Positions 17,691-27,700 of a DNA stretch of 64,000 bases are shown piece after piece. Source of the stretch: Myroides sp. NP-2 (GTDB lineage Bacteria > Bacteroidota > Bacteroidia > Flavobacteriales > Flavobacteriaceae); assembly GCF_014145665.1 (NCBI RefSeq), contig NZ_JACHTD010000005.1:62001-126000 (forward strand), in the 5' to 3' direction. Both the position numbers and the translations under genes were made by a program. Below the pieces are notes generated by a model. The model was not told the DNA's origin and did not search any database. It was given only the letters and a program-made list of their open reading frames with translations. Position 1 is the stretch's first letter. Each line of letters opens with the position of its first letter.

Positions 17691-17720
17691 TCTTTATTTG
17701 AAATTAACAATAACTTTTAC

Positions 17721-18662
17721 TTATTCTTTTACTGCGTTTTCAACCTCATCAATCATCATTTTGATTGATTTTAATCCACCTCCTGATAAGTACCATGTTT
17801 CTGGATTTAAGAAGATGATTTTATCGTTTTTGTAGGCATTTGTTTGTTGAACTAAAGCATTGGCAAATTCCTCTTTGCTCATAGTTGCTCTTTTAATTGC
17901 AGCACCTCTATCGATAACGAAGATGTAATCAGGGTTTAATTCTTTGATCAACTCATTAGAAATCACTTGTCCGTGTGTAGCAGCTTCGATTTTCTCGTCT
18001 GCTGGTTTTAATCCGAATACGTCGTGAATAATTCCGAATCGCGATCCTTTTCCGTAAGAACTCATACGTCCTTCATTGGTTAAGATAATCAATCCTTTTT
18101 TGTCAGATTTTTCTGTGATAGCCTTAATTTTAGCAATACGTGCATCAATGTCTTTCAACTCTGCTTCTACTTGCTCTTCTTTGCCGAATAATTGACCAAT
18201 AATACGTTGATTTTTCTTGAATGAATTCAGGTAGTCTTTAGCGTCTACATCTAGGTTAATCGTCGGTGCGATTTTTGTAAATTCGTCATACATAGCTGCT
18301 GTACGTCCAGCAATGATAATCAACTCCGTATCAGCGGCATTCACTTTTTCTGCATTAGGTTCTTTGATTCCTCCTACATTTTCATAGGCTCCATCACTAT
18401 ATTTTGCTAAATAAGCAGGTAAGTTTGCCCCAGGAACTCCTTTTACGGGAATGCCCAACTCGTCAAATGTATCCAACATACCATAGCTCAAAACTACGGG
18501 GTTCTTCGGATTTACCTTTACTTCAGACGTCCCTGATAAGTGATCTACTGTCACTACTGCTGTAGATTCTGACGCTGAACTTTTTTCTTCATTTTTTGTC
18601 TCTTTACAAGAAACAAACAAAAAAACAGATGCTGCAAGGCAGCTTACCATAAATTTACTCAT
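17721..18662 (-). CDS. siderophore ABC transporter substrate-binding lipoprotein
   Basis: This 313-aa protein captures ferric siderophore for the adjacent ABC importer. The lipobox is VFLFVSCKET (Cys at about 19). A Ser/Glu-rich linker follows, and then a periplasmic-binding fold with PVVLSYGMLDTFDELGIPVKGVPG, AELEDIDAR-like helix, KKGLIILTNEGRMSSYGKGSRFG and LNPDYIFVIDRG. The closest named relatives I know are the YclQ/CeuE/FpuA-type catecholate-siderophore binders of Firmicutes and Campylobacter. It is the last gene of a four-gene operon. Confidence 0.9.
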   Translation of the reverse strand: MSKFMVSCLAASVFLFVSCKETKNEEKSSASESTAVVTVDHLSGTSEVKVNPKNPVVLSYGMLDTFDELGIPVKGVPGANLPAYLAKYSDGAYENVGGIKEPNAEKVNAADTELIIIAGRTAAMYDEFTKIAPTINLDVDAKDYLNSFKKNQRIIGQLFGKEEQVEAELKDIDARIAKIKAITEKSDKKGLIILTNEGRMSSYGKGSRFGIIHDVFGLKPADEKIEAATHGQVISNELIKELNPDYIFVIDRGAAIKRATMSKEEFANALVQQTNAYKNDKIIFLNPETWYLSGGGLKSIKMMIDEVENAVKE

Positions 18663-18679
18663 AACGATGGTTTTTATAA

Positions 18680-19438
18680 TTATTTAAAATAGACACAAAC
18701 CTTGTGGTCTCCGTTATCGATAATTTTCATATCGATATCGAAAACATCTTTCATTTTCTCCTCTGTTATAACTTCGTTTGTTGGCCCGAAATAGAGGATT
18801 TGATGATTTTTCACTGCGGCGATATAATCGGCATAGGCTGCCGCATAGTTGATATCGTGCACGACAATGACAATTGTTTTTTGGAATTTATCCGCTAATT
18901 CGCGTAGGGTTTTCATAATTTCGACAGAGTGTTTCATGTCCAAATTATTCAAGGGTTCATCCAACAAAATGTACTCCGTATCCTGTGCTAGAACCATAGC
19001 GAGAAAGGCGCGTTGACGTTGGCCGCCACTCAACTCATCAATAAACTGATCTTCAATGTCTTTCAAGCCCATAAAGGCAATGCTTTCCTCAATTTTTTGA
19101 TGATCTTCTTTTTTGAGTCTACCCTTAGAGTGGGGAAAGCGCCCAAAAGAGACTAATTCCTTAATAATCAAACGAATATTAGGGCTATTACTTTGTTTTA
19201 AGATCGCCAATCGCTTGGCAAAATCTTCATTGGTATAGCTTAATACTTCTTTGTTCAGCAGGTTTATTTCTCCCTTATCTCGAGAAACTAAACGGCTGAT
19301 AATCGATAGCAATGTACTTTTACCCGTACCATTTCCCCCAATAAAACAAGAGATCTTACCCTTGGGAAAACTCACACACACCTGATTTAAAATCAGTTTC
19401 TCTCCATATGATTTTGATACTTGATTAACTTGAATCAT
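18680..19438 (-). CDS. iron-siderophore ABC transporter ATP-binding protein
   Basis: This 252-aa protein has Walker A IGGNGTGKSTLLS (33-45), signature LSGGQRQRAFLA, Walker B EYILLDEPLNNLD and switch His in IVVHDINYAA. The iron-type importer ATPase family (FepC/FhuC/YclP) fits best: the helical region contains RFPHSKGRLKKEDHQKIEESI as in that family. It overlaps the upstream permease gene by 4 bases, indicating coupled translation. Confidence 0.92.
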   Translation of the reverse strand: MIQVNQVSKSYGEKLILNQVCVSFPKGKISCFIGGNGTGKSTLLSIISRLVSRDKGEINLLNKEVLSYTNEDFAKRLAILKQSNSPNIRLIIKELVSFGRFPHSKGRLKKEDHQKIEESIAFMGLKDIEDQFIDELSGGQRQRAFLAMVLAQDTEYILLDEPLNNLDMKHSVEIMKTLRELADKFQKTIVIVVHDINYAAAYADYIAAVKNHQILYFGPTNEVITEEKMKDVFDIDMKIIDNGDHKVCVYFK

Positions 19439-20382
19439 ACTTTATTACTTTTTAACAGCAAATAAATAAAATACACCCCTCCTACGGAGTTGATGATAAT
19501 ACTTACTGTTGTTGTCAGATTAAACAAATGTTCTACCAAATATTGCGCTCCAATAACTGTTACTGATGTCAACAAACAACAGGTCAACACAACTAAGGCA
19601 TGGTTGTTTTTCTTCACCAATTCGTAGGTTAAATTGGCTACTAACAAGCCTAAAAAGGTAATAGGACCTACCAATGCGGTGGAAACAGCGACCATAATTG
19701 AAATAAAAATCAGGTTGGCACGCACTACTTTGTGGTAGTTTACTCCTAAGCTAATGGCGTGATCTCTTCCGAGACTAATAACATCTAGCTGCTTGAAATA
19801 GCGAATACCAAAGAGCATAGTTGCGATGAGGATCACAGCAGATAAGCCCAAAATATTTAAATTAATACGTTCAAAAGAGGCAAACATGGCGTTTTGAATG
19901 ATACTAAATTCATTGGGATCAATGAGTAACATGATAAAAGAAGAGGCACTCTTAAACAACGTACCAATTAATAGACCTACTAGCAACAAAGTATATAGTC
20001 CTTTACTTTCTCTTTTAAACACGGCAAAGTACATCACAAGGGCGAATAACATCATCAGCCCTACAGACAGAACAAAATTCCATTCAGACCCCAAAACTTT
20101 AAAGGTTCGATCGCCATACCAAAAGACAATAAGCGATTGCAATAGCAAATAGAAGGAATCAAATCCCATAATGGAAGGAGTGAGAATCCTATTTGCTGTA
20201 ATGGTTTGGAAAATCACAGAGGAATAGCCTATACCAAAGGAGACCAAGAGCATAGCCAACACCTTATAGCCGCGTCTTGGCAACACGTAGTCTAACTTTG
20301 TTCCTGTAAACGTAAACATATAAATGGCGATGCAGAACAGCAAAGCGATAAGTAGCATGGTAACTAATTTATTCTTAGGCAT
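19435..20382 (-). CDS. iron-siderophore ABC transporter permease, second subunit
   Basis: This 315-aa protein has about nine hydrophobic helices. It is a FecCD-family permease: VSFGIGYSSVIFQTITANRILTPSIMGFDSFYLLLQ corresponds to the conserved NPLAxPxxLG region, and GPITFLGLLVANL is the ATPase-contact loop. It resembles YclO/CeuC. The start codon overlaps the end of the first permease gene by 8 bases and its end overlaps the ATPase gene, so the operon is tightly packed. Confidence 0.9.
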   Translation of the reverse strand: MPKNKLVTMLLIALLFCIAIYMFTFTGTKLDYVLPRRGYKVLAMLLVSFGIGYSSVIFQTITANRILTPSIMGFDSFYLLLQSLIVFWYGDRTFKVLGSEWNFVLSVGLMMLFALVMYFAVFKRESKGLYTLLLVGLLIGTLFKSASSFIMLLIDPNEFSIIQNAMFASFERINLNILGLSAVILIATMLFGIRYFKQLDVISLGRDHAISLGVNYHKVVRANLIFISIMVAVSTALVGPITFLGLLVANLTYELVKKNNHALVVLTCCLLTSVTVIGAQYLVEHLFNLTTTVSIIINSVGGVYFIYLLLKSNKV

Positions 20383-21325
20383 GTTTTGTCTTTTTTAGGA
20401 TTAGATATAAGAACACAACACCCCCAACAATACTCACGGTTAGTCCGATTGGCACTTCGTAAGGAGCAATTAAGGAACGGCTGATCAAATCGCAAACCAA
20501 CAAAAAGATAGCACCAACCAAAGCAGTATAGCTAATTGTTTTGCGCAGGTTATCCCCAAAAATCAAACTGACAATATTGGGTACTATTAAACCTAAAAAG
20601 GGAATTACCCCAGCTGTTAAGACCACGACAGTTGATGTAATCGAAACAAAAACCAAACCTAAGTACATGATTCGCTTGGGGTTTAGTCCTAAACTAGTCG
20701 CAGCATCCTCCCCTAGTCCAACAATCGTAAACTTATTAGCATAGAGGTAACACAGAATCACCACTAACACCCCCAGGTATAAAATTTCGTAATTCCCTTT
20801 TAAGATGGAGGAGAAATCTCCCATCAGCCAACCGTCCATGTTCTGTACGAGGTTGTAGCGAAAGGCAAAAAACGTTGCTATAGCGCTGAGTATATTTCCA
20901 AAGACAATTCCAATGAGTGGAATAAAGATTACATTTTGCACTTTTATTTTACTGGCTAAGCGCAAAAAAACAATACTCGCCAACAAGGCAATGGTAAAAG
21001 ATAGCAGCGTCTTAACTACAATCCCTCCATTGGGGAAGAGAATCATACTAAAGAGAATTCCCATTTTACAAGCATCGAGCGTTCCCATAGTCGTGGGAGA
21101 CACAAATTTATTCAGGGAGATTTGCTGAACAATCAATCCCGAAATACTCATGCCCACTCCTGCGATGAGTACGGCAATAGTACGTGGTATGCGACTGACA
21201 ACAATAACAAGTAATTCATCTTGCGACAATCGATGTAAATCGAGAATCGAAATATCTTTTACTCCAACGAAAATGGATAAAAAAATGAGCACTAGCAGTA
21301 TAAGAACTAAGGTAATTCTTATCAT
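20375..21325 (-). CDS. iron-siderophore ABC transporter permease, first subunit
   Basis: This 316-aa FecCD-family permease has VVSRIPRTIAVLIAGVGMSISGLIVQQISLNKFVSPTTMG at residues 44-83, a typical helix 2-3 region, and GVIPFLGLIVPNIVSLIFG as the coupling loop. It resembles YclN/CeuB. It is the first gene of the operon permease-permease-ATPase-binding protein, the same order as Firmicutes yclNOPQ. The operon is complete and I see no damage. Confidence 0.9.
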   Translation of the reverse strand: MIRITLVLILLVLIFLSIFVGVKDISILDLHRLSQDELLVIVVSRIPRTIAVLIAGVGMSISGLIVQQISLNKFVSPTTMGTLDACKMGILFSMILFPNGGIVVKTLLSFTIALLASIVFLRLASKIKVQNVIFIPLIGIVFGNILSAIATFFAFRYNLVQNMDGWLMGDFSSILKGNYEILYLGVLVVILCYLYANKFTIVGLGEDAATSLGLNPKRIMYLGLVFVSITSTVVVLTAGVIPFLGLIVPNIVSLIFGDNLRKTISYTALVGAIFLLVCDLISRSLIAPYEVPIGLTVSIVGGVVFLYLILKKTKHA

Positions 21326-21365
21326 AAAAACCGTTATTTTTATTTAGAACAATATCAAATAAGGA

Positions 21366-21373
21366 CAAATATA
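21366..21373 (-). promoter_or_regulatory. -7 box for the siderophore importer operon
   Basis: On the minus strand TATATTTG matches TAnnTTTG, 41 bases before the operon's ATG at 21325. Iron control by Fur would be expected, but I could not find a convincing Fur box. The remaining gap (21374-21789) holds no gene I can support. Confidence 0.5.
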
Positions 21374-21789
21374 TAAAACTAGTGGCAGTAGAAAAAAATA
21401 ATTTCGCTTTTCTACCATGAAAAACAGCAGTTTAGATTTTCATATATTCAACAGGTTCACGAATAAATCAGAAACCCTTAACTATTCTGACTAAATACAT
21501 CGAAAACCGAAACACCCCCCTTGGTTTGCAACGAATCTCGTAAATTACATAAAATTGACTTTTTGCCAAAAGAGGCTTGTTATGCACTTTTTGATATTTA
21601 TGTACAGCCTAAAAGGGAGGATAAGAATAAAACAGTACTTACCTTCAAACTGAATTATACCTATGCACCCTCAAGAGCTATGCTAAAATACAGCCTCCTA
21701 GTTCCATTACACCTCCAGTGTAAGGCATAGAGCCTATTTATTTACTAAAAAATACGTCAAATTCTAAAATTTCAAATAACATAGGTTTT

Positions 21790-21797
21790 TATTTTTG
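21790..21797 (+). promoter_or_regulatory. possible -7 box for the first lipoprotein gene
   Basis: TATTTTTG matches the TAnnTTTG consensus 65 bases before the ATG at 21862. No TTG element is visible at the right distance, so this is tentative. Confidence 0.3.
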
Positions 21798-21861
21798 TTA
21801 AATTATCTTTACAATCATCTCGTGTTTTGGTTTACTTTTACGGCTGATAAAAAAATCAACG

Positions 21862-22740
21862 ATGACACATTCACTTAAACTAGCGGGATTAGCAAGCTTA
21901 TTTTTATTTTTGGGCAGTTGTAGCTCAGATGACAGTACCCCTACTCCGCCCCAAGGAGACAACAATCAATATTTTATTTCAAAAATTGATTATGTCGTCT
22001 ATGACACGACTACAATCTCCAATGGAAGTAGTACAACAACTGAAAGTAGTCCTGTTTTTGATCGAACAGTACATTTTTTCTATGACAAAACTTATCAATT
22101 GGATTCTATAACAAGAGATTCTAAGTATTTTAGTAACGGTATTTTTGTGGCTAACTTTCATCATGTGTACACGCATAAACTCGATGCGTTAAATCGCCTA
22201 GAACGCTTAGATATTGAATCAAAACAACAAGCAGGAAAGACAACCTATACCTTCACTTACGAACAGGACCTCCTCATGCGTTTTTCTATTTTAAGGGGCA
22301 GTGAGATAGCGTTAACCTACAACAGTAAAAAACAGTTTACTCAAGGTAAAGTTCTCTTAGCAACAGATCAACCAAATAGTATTGAACCGCATACCATTCA
22401 GTATGCCTATGGCCATAACAATCAGCTAACACAGTTACTCTATCAAAAAGATAGAGCCAATTTCACCTATGATGAAAGTAAGAATCCATTTGGTCATCTT
22501 CCATTTGACTTTACGACGTTGTTATTTGATCCTTTGACTTATATTCCTTTGACCTATTCGTTTGAAAATAATATAACAACGATGAGATTCACTGGGTCTT
22601 CTCTCGCTAATTACAGCATTGAATACAGCTATAACAAAGGGAATTACCCTGAAAAAGCAACGGTTTACAAAGGGGCCAAAACAAAGGCAAATCGCTATAT
22701 GGTCATTGATTACAACTATCATATTGTTCCTAAGAACTAA
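21862..22740 (+). CDS. surface lipoprotein, paralogue of the next gene
   Basis: This 292-aa lipoprotein has lipobox LFLGSCSSDD: the Cys at residue 20 is followed by SSDD, the flavobacterial signal for export to the cell surface. The mature part is a run of YD/YDK beta-hairpins (FFYDKTYQLDSITRD, IQYAYGHNNQLTQLLY, IEYSYNKGNYPEKATVY) as in RHS/YD-type and DUF4595-like Bacteroidetes proteins. It aligns along its length with 23042-23920 (shared DESKNPFGHLPFDFTTLLFD / DTQNNPFKDLPFDLTSVLFE block), so the pair arose by tandem duplication. Confidence 0.8.
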   Translation: MTHSLKLAGLASLFLFLGSCSSDDSTPTPPQGDNNQYFISKIDYVVYDTTTISNGSSTTTESSPVFDRTVHFFYDKTYQLDSITRDSKYFSNGIFVANFHHVYTHKLDALNRLERLDIESKQQAGKTTYTFTYEQDLLMRFSILRGSEIALTYNSKKQFTQGKVLLATDQPNSIEPHTIQYAYGHNNQLTQLLYQKDRANFTYDESKNPFGHLPFDFTTLLFDPLTYIPLTYSFENNITTMRFTGSSLANYSIEYSYNKGNYPEKATVYKGAKTKANRYMVIDYNYHIVPKN

Positions 22741-22762
22741 AAAATACAAAGCCGCGCGATCT

Positions 22763-22896
22763 AGACTATAGTAATAGCAATAAAAAAAGTAGATAGCGAA
22801 ATAATACATTTTAGTTTTAAAATAAACAAGCCCAATCTAGTATAGATTGGGTTTTGTCGTTTACATCTAAACTTTATCTCGATTATTCCTAAACCC
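22763..22896 (+). repeat. duplicated gene tail plus terminator, copy 1
   Basis: About 134 bases match 23878-24012. In copy 2 the first 40 bases are the last codons of the 23042-23920 gene; here they lie beyond the stop of the first paralogue and carry small deletions. The hairpin CCCAATCTA (22831-22839) with TAGATTGGG (22843-22851), followed by TTTTG, is identical in both copies and should work as a terminator. Confidence 0.8.
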
Positions 22897-23013
22897 GTAT
22901 CATTTGGGAAATAAAAATGTCAGTTGTAATTCATCTAGAATTAATTAAAAATATAACATATTAATAAATTTTTAATTAATATATAAATAATTTTAACTAT
23001 AATTAAAATTATT

Positions 23014-23021
23014 TATCTTTG
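23014..23021 (+). promoter_or_regulatory. -7 box for the second lipoprotein gene
   Basis: TATCTTTG is a perfect match to TAnnTTTG, 20 bases before the ATG at 23042, in very AT-rich DNA. Confidence 0.6.
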
Positions 23022-23041
23022 TACTTTTAATATTTTTATTT

Positions 23042-23920
23042 ATGAATAAAGCAGTCAAAACTATTGCAGTAGCGAGTTTTTTTTTCGCCTTTGTTGGATG
23101 TAGTTCCGATGATAATAGCAAAACCCCAGAAGGTCCAAGCTTTGAAGATAAACAGCTAATTTCTCATGTGAAATCCACTTATTATTGGACAGATGAAGAA
23201 TACTACGAAGATGGCACTACCCAAGTCATTAGTGGAAAGGATTACCAAATTGATTTTAATTTTTCTTATGATGACCATCTTGCCCTATCTGCCTTAACTT
23301 ATAAAGTGACCTACTACAAAGGTGATGAGATACTAAAAGTAACAGATGGTGAATTTAGTTTTAAACTAAACGCAGAAAATCAACTGCAAACCCTAGAAAT
23401 CACAGGTGATCCAATGTATGCAGGCACTTATCTTTTCACTTATGCAAATGATATATTGACTAAGCTCGAGTTTAAGGATAACGATCAAAATTTTACACAA
23501 AATTTTACATACAATGCTGAAAATCAATTTATAAAATCCGATATACAAGCATTTAATCTAAATTTAGATTACACCTATAATGCTCAAAAACAAATAAGTA
23601 AAATTCAAAGCAATAGAAATGAATTGCCAGAGCAAATTGAATATGACACACAAAACAATCCATTCAAAGACTTACCTTTTGATTTAACAAGTGTACTCTT
23701 TGAAGGAATCAACTATATTCCATTGACTTATACATTTCCAAATAATATCAAAGGGTTTAAAACGCCTTATTTTGATACGTATCAACTAGAATATAAATAT
23801 GATGAAAACAATAATCCACTCAAAGCTACGGTCTATTATATAAGCGATAACCAGCCAAAAGAATTGGATTATGAAATAGACTATAGCTATATTACTAAAA
23901 AAGTAGAGATAGTGAAATAA
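23042..23920 (+). CDS. surface lipoprotein, paralogue of the previous gene
   Basis: This 292-aa lipoprotein has lipobox FAFVGCSSDDN, with Cys20 followed by the SSDD surface-export signal. The mature domain again consists of YxY/YD hairpins (INFNFSYDDHLALSALTYKV-like, FTYNAENQFIKSD, LDYTYNAQKQISKI, LEYKYDENNNPLKATVYY). It has exactly the same length as the upstream paralogue, with moderate identity. Function is unknown; it probably folds as a beta-sheet rod on the outer surface. Its own -7 box and terminator make it an independent unit. Confidence 0.8.
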   Translation: MNKAVKTIAVASFFFAFVGCSSDDNSKTPEGPSFEDKQLISHVKSTYYWTDEEYYEDGTTQVISGKDYQIDFNFSYDDHLALSALTYKVTYYKGDEILKVTDGEFSFKLNAENQLQTLEITGDPMYAGTYLFTYANDILTKLEFKDNDQNFTQNFTYNAENQFIKSDIQAFNLNLDYTYNAQKQISKIQSNRNELPEQIEYDTQNNPFKDLPFDLTSVLFEGINYIPLTYTFPNNIKGFKTPYFDTYQLEYKYDENNNPLKATVYYISDNQPKELDYEIDYSYITKKVEIVK

Positions 23921-23946
23921 TACATTTTAGTTTTAAAATAAACAAG

Positions 23947-23971
23947 CCCAATCTAGTATAGATTGGGTTTT
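23947..23971 (+). terminator. terminator, copy 2 of the duplicated tail
   Basis: CCCAATCTA (23947-23955) pairs with TAGATTGGG (23959-23967), then TTTT. It is identical to the one at 22831-22855. Confidence 0.75.
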
Positions 23972-24029
23972 GTCGTTTACATCTAAACTTTATCTCGATT
24001 ATCCCTAAACCCTTTCCTTTTTTTTCCTT

Positions 24030-24037
24030 TATCTTTG
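24030..24037 (+). promoter_or_regulatory. -7 box that fixes the downstream start
   Basis: TATCTTTG matches TAnnTTTG. Transcription would begin near 24044, so translation must start at 24059. Confidence 0.55.
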
Positions 24038-24058
24038 TATAAATTGATGCGAAAAGAT

Positions 24059-24727
24059 ATGCTAAAAAGATGGTTGAGTTACCTTACTCCTATTCCCGTG
24101 CGAAAAGTTCGTTCGAAAATCAATACGAAGTTAGAAGTAACTTGGCTTAAAGGGCAGCTGGTGTTGGATACCAAAAACACCAATTACTCCTATGGGCAAT
24201 TAGAACAAGTGTTTAAGAAAGGCTTCAAATTCATTGGTTATCAAAAGATCAAGGGGATGAATCGCGTGCTGAACCTCGGTTTAGGTGCTGGTAGTACCGT
24301 CCATTTATTGCGTGATGAGATTAATTTTAAGGGAACAATTACTAGTATTGAACTCGATGAAGCCATTTTATTCGTGGCAAAAAAGTATTTTAATCTCGAT
24401 CGTTACAAGGAGAAGCACCACATTATTCAACGCGATGCTTTTGAATATGTGTTATCGTGTAAAGAGGCATTCGATTTGATCGTCATTGATATTTTTCAAG
24501 ACAGTCATATGCCTTCTTTTCTGTTTGAACACTATTTTGTTCATCACTTGCAACAGCTGTTAACAGTTAATGGTTTTATTATTTTTAATACTATTGTACT
24601 TTCTGCCGAAGATGAAGAGCGAAACGAAAAGTACAAGCAACTCTTTGACCCCCTTCAATTTTCAGTTCGATCCATGCCTTCGAGTATAGTACACAATAGC
24701 ATGATCACCATCAAGCGAATTGCTTAA
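24059..24727 (+). CDS. spermidine synthase-like methyltransferase-fold protein
   Basis: This 222-aa Rossmann-fold protein has motif I RVLNLGLGAGSTVHLL, the acidic loop TSIELDEAI, HHIIQRDAFEYV and FDLIVIDIFQD. These match the spermine/spermidine synthase superfamily, with D in the VIDIFQD position. The N-terminal tetramerisation strand domain is short. Without the substrate loop I cannot say whether it makes polyamines or methylates. The start is ATG 24059 rather than 24047 or the TTG at 24035, because the -7 box TATCTTTG at 24030-24037 overlaps those and MLKRWLSYLTPI is the usual N-terminus of this flavobacterial family. Confidence 0.8.
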   Translation: MLKRWLSYLTPIPVRKVRSKINTKLEVTWLKGQLVLDTKNTNYSYGQLEQVFKKGFKFIGYQKIKGMNRVLNLGLGAGSTVHLLRDEINFKGTITSIELDEAILFVAKKYFNLDRYKEKHHIIQRDAFEYVLSCKEAFDLIVIDIFQDSHMPSFLFEHYFVHHLQQLLTVNGFIIFNTIVLSAEDEERNEKYKQLFDPLQFSVRSMPSSIVHNSMITIKRIA

Positions 24728-24740
24728 TACTACAGCATAA

Positions 24741-24770
24741 AAAAACCAACGGAAGTCCGTTGGTTTTTTA
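24741..24770. terminator. bidirectional terminator
   Basis: AAAAACCAACGGA (24741-24753) pairs with TCCGTTGGTTTTT (24756-24768). It lies between the convergent methyltransferase-fold gene and the 1712-aa T9SS gene. Confidence 0.85.
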
Positions 24771-24788
24771 TTTTCTACTGTTTTTATT

Positions 24789-27700
24789 TTAATAATTGAT
24801 TTGCAACCAACCTGTTTGTTGAACGCCGTGAGAGATCACAATATAATAATACGTTCCTGAAGGAAGGGTTTGACCTGATTTATCTTTGCCGATAAATTGA
24901 TCTTTATATCCTTGACCATGGGAATAGACTTCCACGCCATGGCGATTGAAAATCTGAATTTTTGACACCCCATACTTCGAGAGGTCTAAAGCGTCGTTAA
25001 TACCATCGCCATTAGGGGAGAATCCCTTGGGCAAGGGACAGGCTTCATAGGTGATTGAAAAACTACTTTCATCTGTACAATACACCGCTTCTGACCCTCT
25101 TTTTGCATAGATATACACCGTCATCGGCAATAGAATTTCTAGACCTTCATGCAATTCAACTCCACCTCCATGGGGTTGGGTATAGTATTTATTTCCGGCA
25201 GACAAAGGAGGAAGTACAAAGTTTTCACAGGAGATCACCACATCATCCAACACGTCTGCCTGAATAGGCTCGTGCACCTCCACGGTAAAACTGCTTTGGT
25301 TGTCACAATGCTGTTCTCCTTTTTTGTAGATATACAGGGTAGATGTCCCATAAATGGCAAAGCGATCTCCCCCCTGGTAGGTTTCTCCTTGTCCATTGGG
25401 TTGCGTAAAGTAGCCCTCCCCTTCTTTGAGAGCTGGTAAGGTATAGCTTGTACAAACCTCAACATCTTTTAATTGCGTCACTTCTATTAAAGGTAAACGC
25501 ACCACTAAGAAACTACTAACACGCGAACATCCTGTTGTTTTATTCACCACTTCTACATAAATGCGACGAGTGGATAAAATATCAATTTCATCGTCTAGAA
25601 GGTCCATTAAATCCTCATCTCCGTAGTAATGCACGGCATATTGTTCGCTTGCTTGGGCACCTAAATTGGCTAAAATTATTTGTCTAGGTTCGGCAATATC
25701 GACGGCAATAGGACGATTGGCATTTTCGTTAGTGCTGCAAACATATTGATCGGCTAATGGGGGAATTTCAAATTCTTCTTTTAAGAAATTAAACACGCGC
25801 TCAACGGTAAATTCTTCTCCGTCACATGTTTGGTACCTTGCCTTTGCCGTATAATTTACAGATGCAGAAATCTCTACGTCAATTTCTTCCTCAGACGAAA
25901 AGAAAACCCCGTCTTTATACCATTTAAAATCAACCGTTGATTGCCCGTTAGGAACAAAGCGCCAAGCTTCATTCGAGGCATTCCAGTTTCCTGTATTTCT
26001 ATTTACACCTCCATCTTCTCCGGGGTAATGTGCTTTTGTTCCGTCTTCGTTTTGGATGCCAATTAATCCATTACTTTGGTTGTGATTAGAACCAAAATCT
26101 CGTGCAACGGGTCGATTTTTCACGTGAACTTCAATGATATTTGTTCCTTCGTATAAGACGATTTGAGAGGTTTGGGTGGAGCCTTCCACATCGTGTGGAT
26201 TGTGGTGTACGCCAAACAAGCCCAAGTGATAGATGTTAAACACCAAAGCACGACAGGGAAATGTACCTAAAACCTGGTAATTCACGGCATAATCCTCGGG
26301 GGAATAATTGGGATCTAAATCCTGCATTACACCAAAAATGGCATTGACAAAAGGAGGCTCATTGGTTCTCGCTTGATAAGGGATGGCTTGAGAAAAGCTC
26401 CAAGGGCTATGTGTTTCAGGCGAATAACGTCCACCTTCTACCTCTCCCGCAACACTAAAGGTAATCGCTCCATTGGTTGTGATTAACACTTTGTCGTATC
26501 GGTTGCCAAAGAAACAAAAATCAAAGCCTAAATTAATGGTATTAGACCAATAATCATCTCGTGTGAGGTCAATCATATCCCCTCCGTAGAAAGGAAAAGG
26601 AGGATTGTAGTCGATGGCCTCTACTTTATACGTATCCGTTGTTTTAATATCAAAATAACGCGCTTCGAGTTTTCGCTGTACAGGACCTGGTTCACAGATG
26701 CTATAGTTATTGGTTTCAGAAGGAGGTATTCCCTCTATTCCCCCTTGTAAGTCCGCACACATATCAGGTACAAAATAGGAGTATTTTGTCGGTCCGATCC
26801 AAATAGTTTTGGTTTCCCCATTTTCATCCGAACAAATGGTGCGCACATAGTAAACAAAATACTGACCTGAAGTCACATTTTCCAATAAAAGCGTAGGCTC
26901 GCCCTCCACTACAATTCCCGTTGCATCAGCTGCGGGTTCGGGGGCTCCTTGAGCGGTAACAAACACTTCCCATTTGTTTTCCCCTCTTTGAGCTTCCCAA
27001 GACAGGCGTATATTAGAAGTATAGCGAATTAATTCCGCTTGGGGTTTGATTGGACTCAAACATGTAGAAACGCTCACATTGAAATTGTCGATGGCTGCAG
27101 GGGGTTGTTCTCCTAAAGCTCCATTGTTGACCCACTCAAAAACAAGGCGAATCACTTCTCCTTGGTGGGCACTAACATTTAGAACTGCTGTTGCCCTATT
27201 CCATTGATTTGATCCAGCATAAAACGGTTTACCAACTACGATATGTTCATCGGATAACGTTAGAGGAGTCCTTCCATCTGGGTGAGTTGTAAGGGGTACT
27301 TTCAACAGTCTAAAGTAATCTTTTGGATTATTTCTTGTAATCTCTCCCATGGATTTCCAATCGTATTCGATGGTCAATTCATCGGCATCATCAGGAATTA
27401 ATATATCGCGATAAGCATGAGAAACCGAGGCCTGACCAACATCGTAGCTATTTTGTACTCCCCTATCATACGAGATGTACATTGATTGGTTACTTTGAAA
27501 ACCTGTAGCTCGCCCCATTTCCCATTTATTTTTGGACGCAATCGTAGTGGTCCATTTATTATCGCCTTGAAAATCATCCAACAAAGGTAATTCTCCAGGA
27601 ATCTGGGCAGTTACAAAATCAGCTACATCCGACCAAAAACCGTGTTCAGTTGCACTACAAGCTGAGCGAACCCACACATAGTAGCGGGTATTCGGGCTTA

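Noticed and set aside
21326..21400. Fur box before the siderophore operon
   Set aside because: I found only a weak dyad (GATATTGTTCTAAAT), not enough to call.
21521..21730. Plus-strand ORF of 69 codons before the lipoprotein genes
   Set aside because: No start signal, unusual composition and no recognisable family; it lies in the control region between divergent units.
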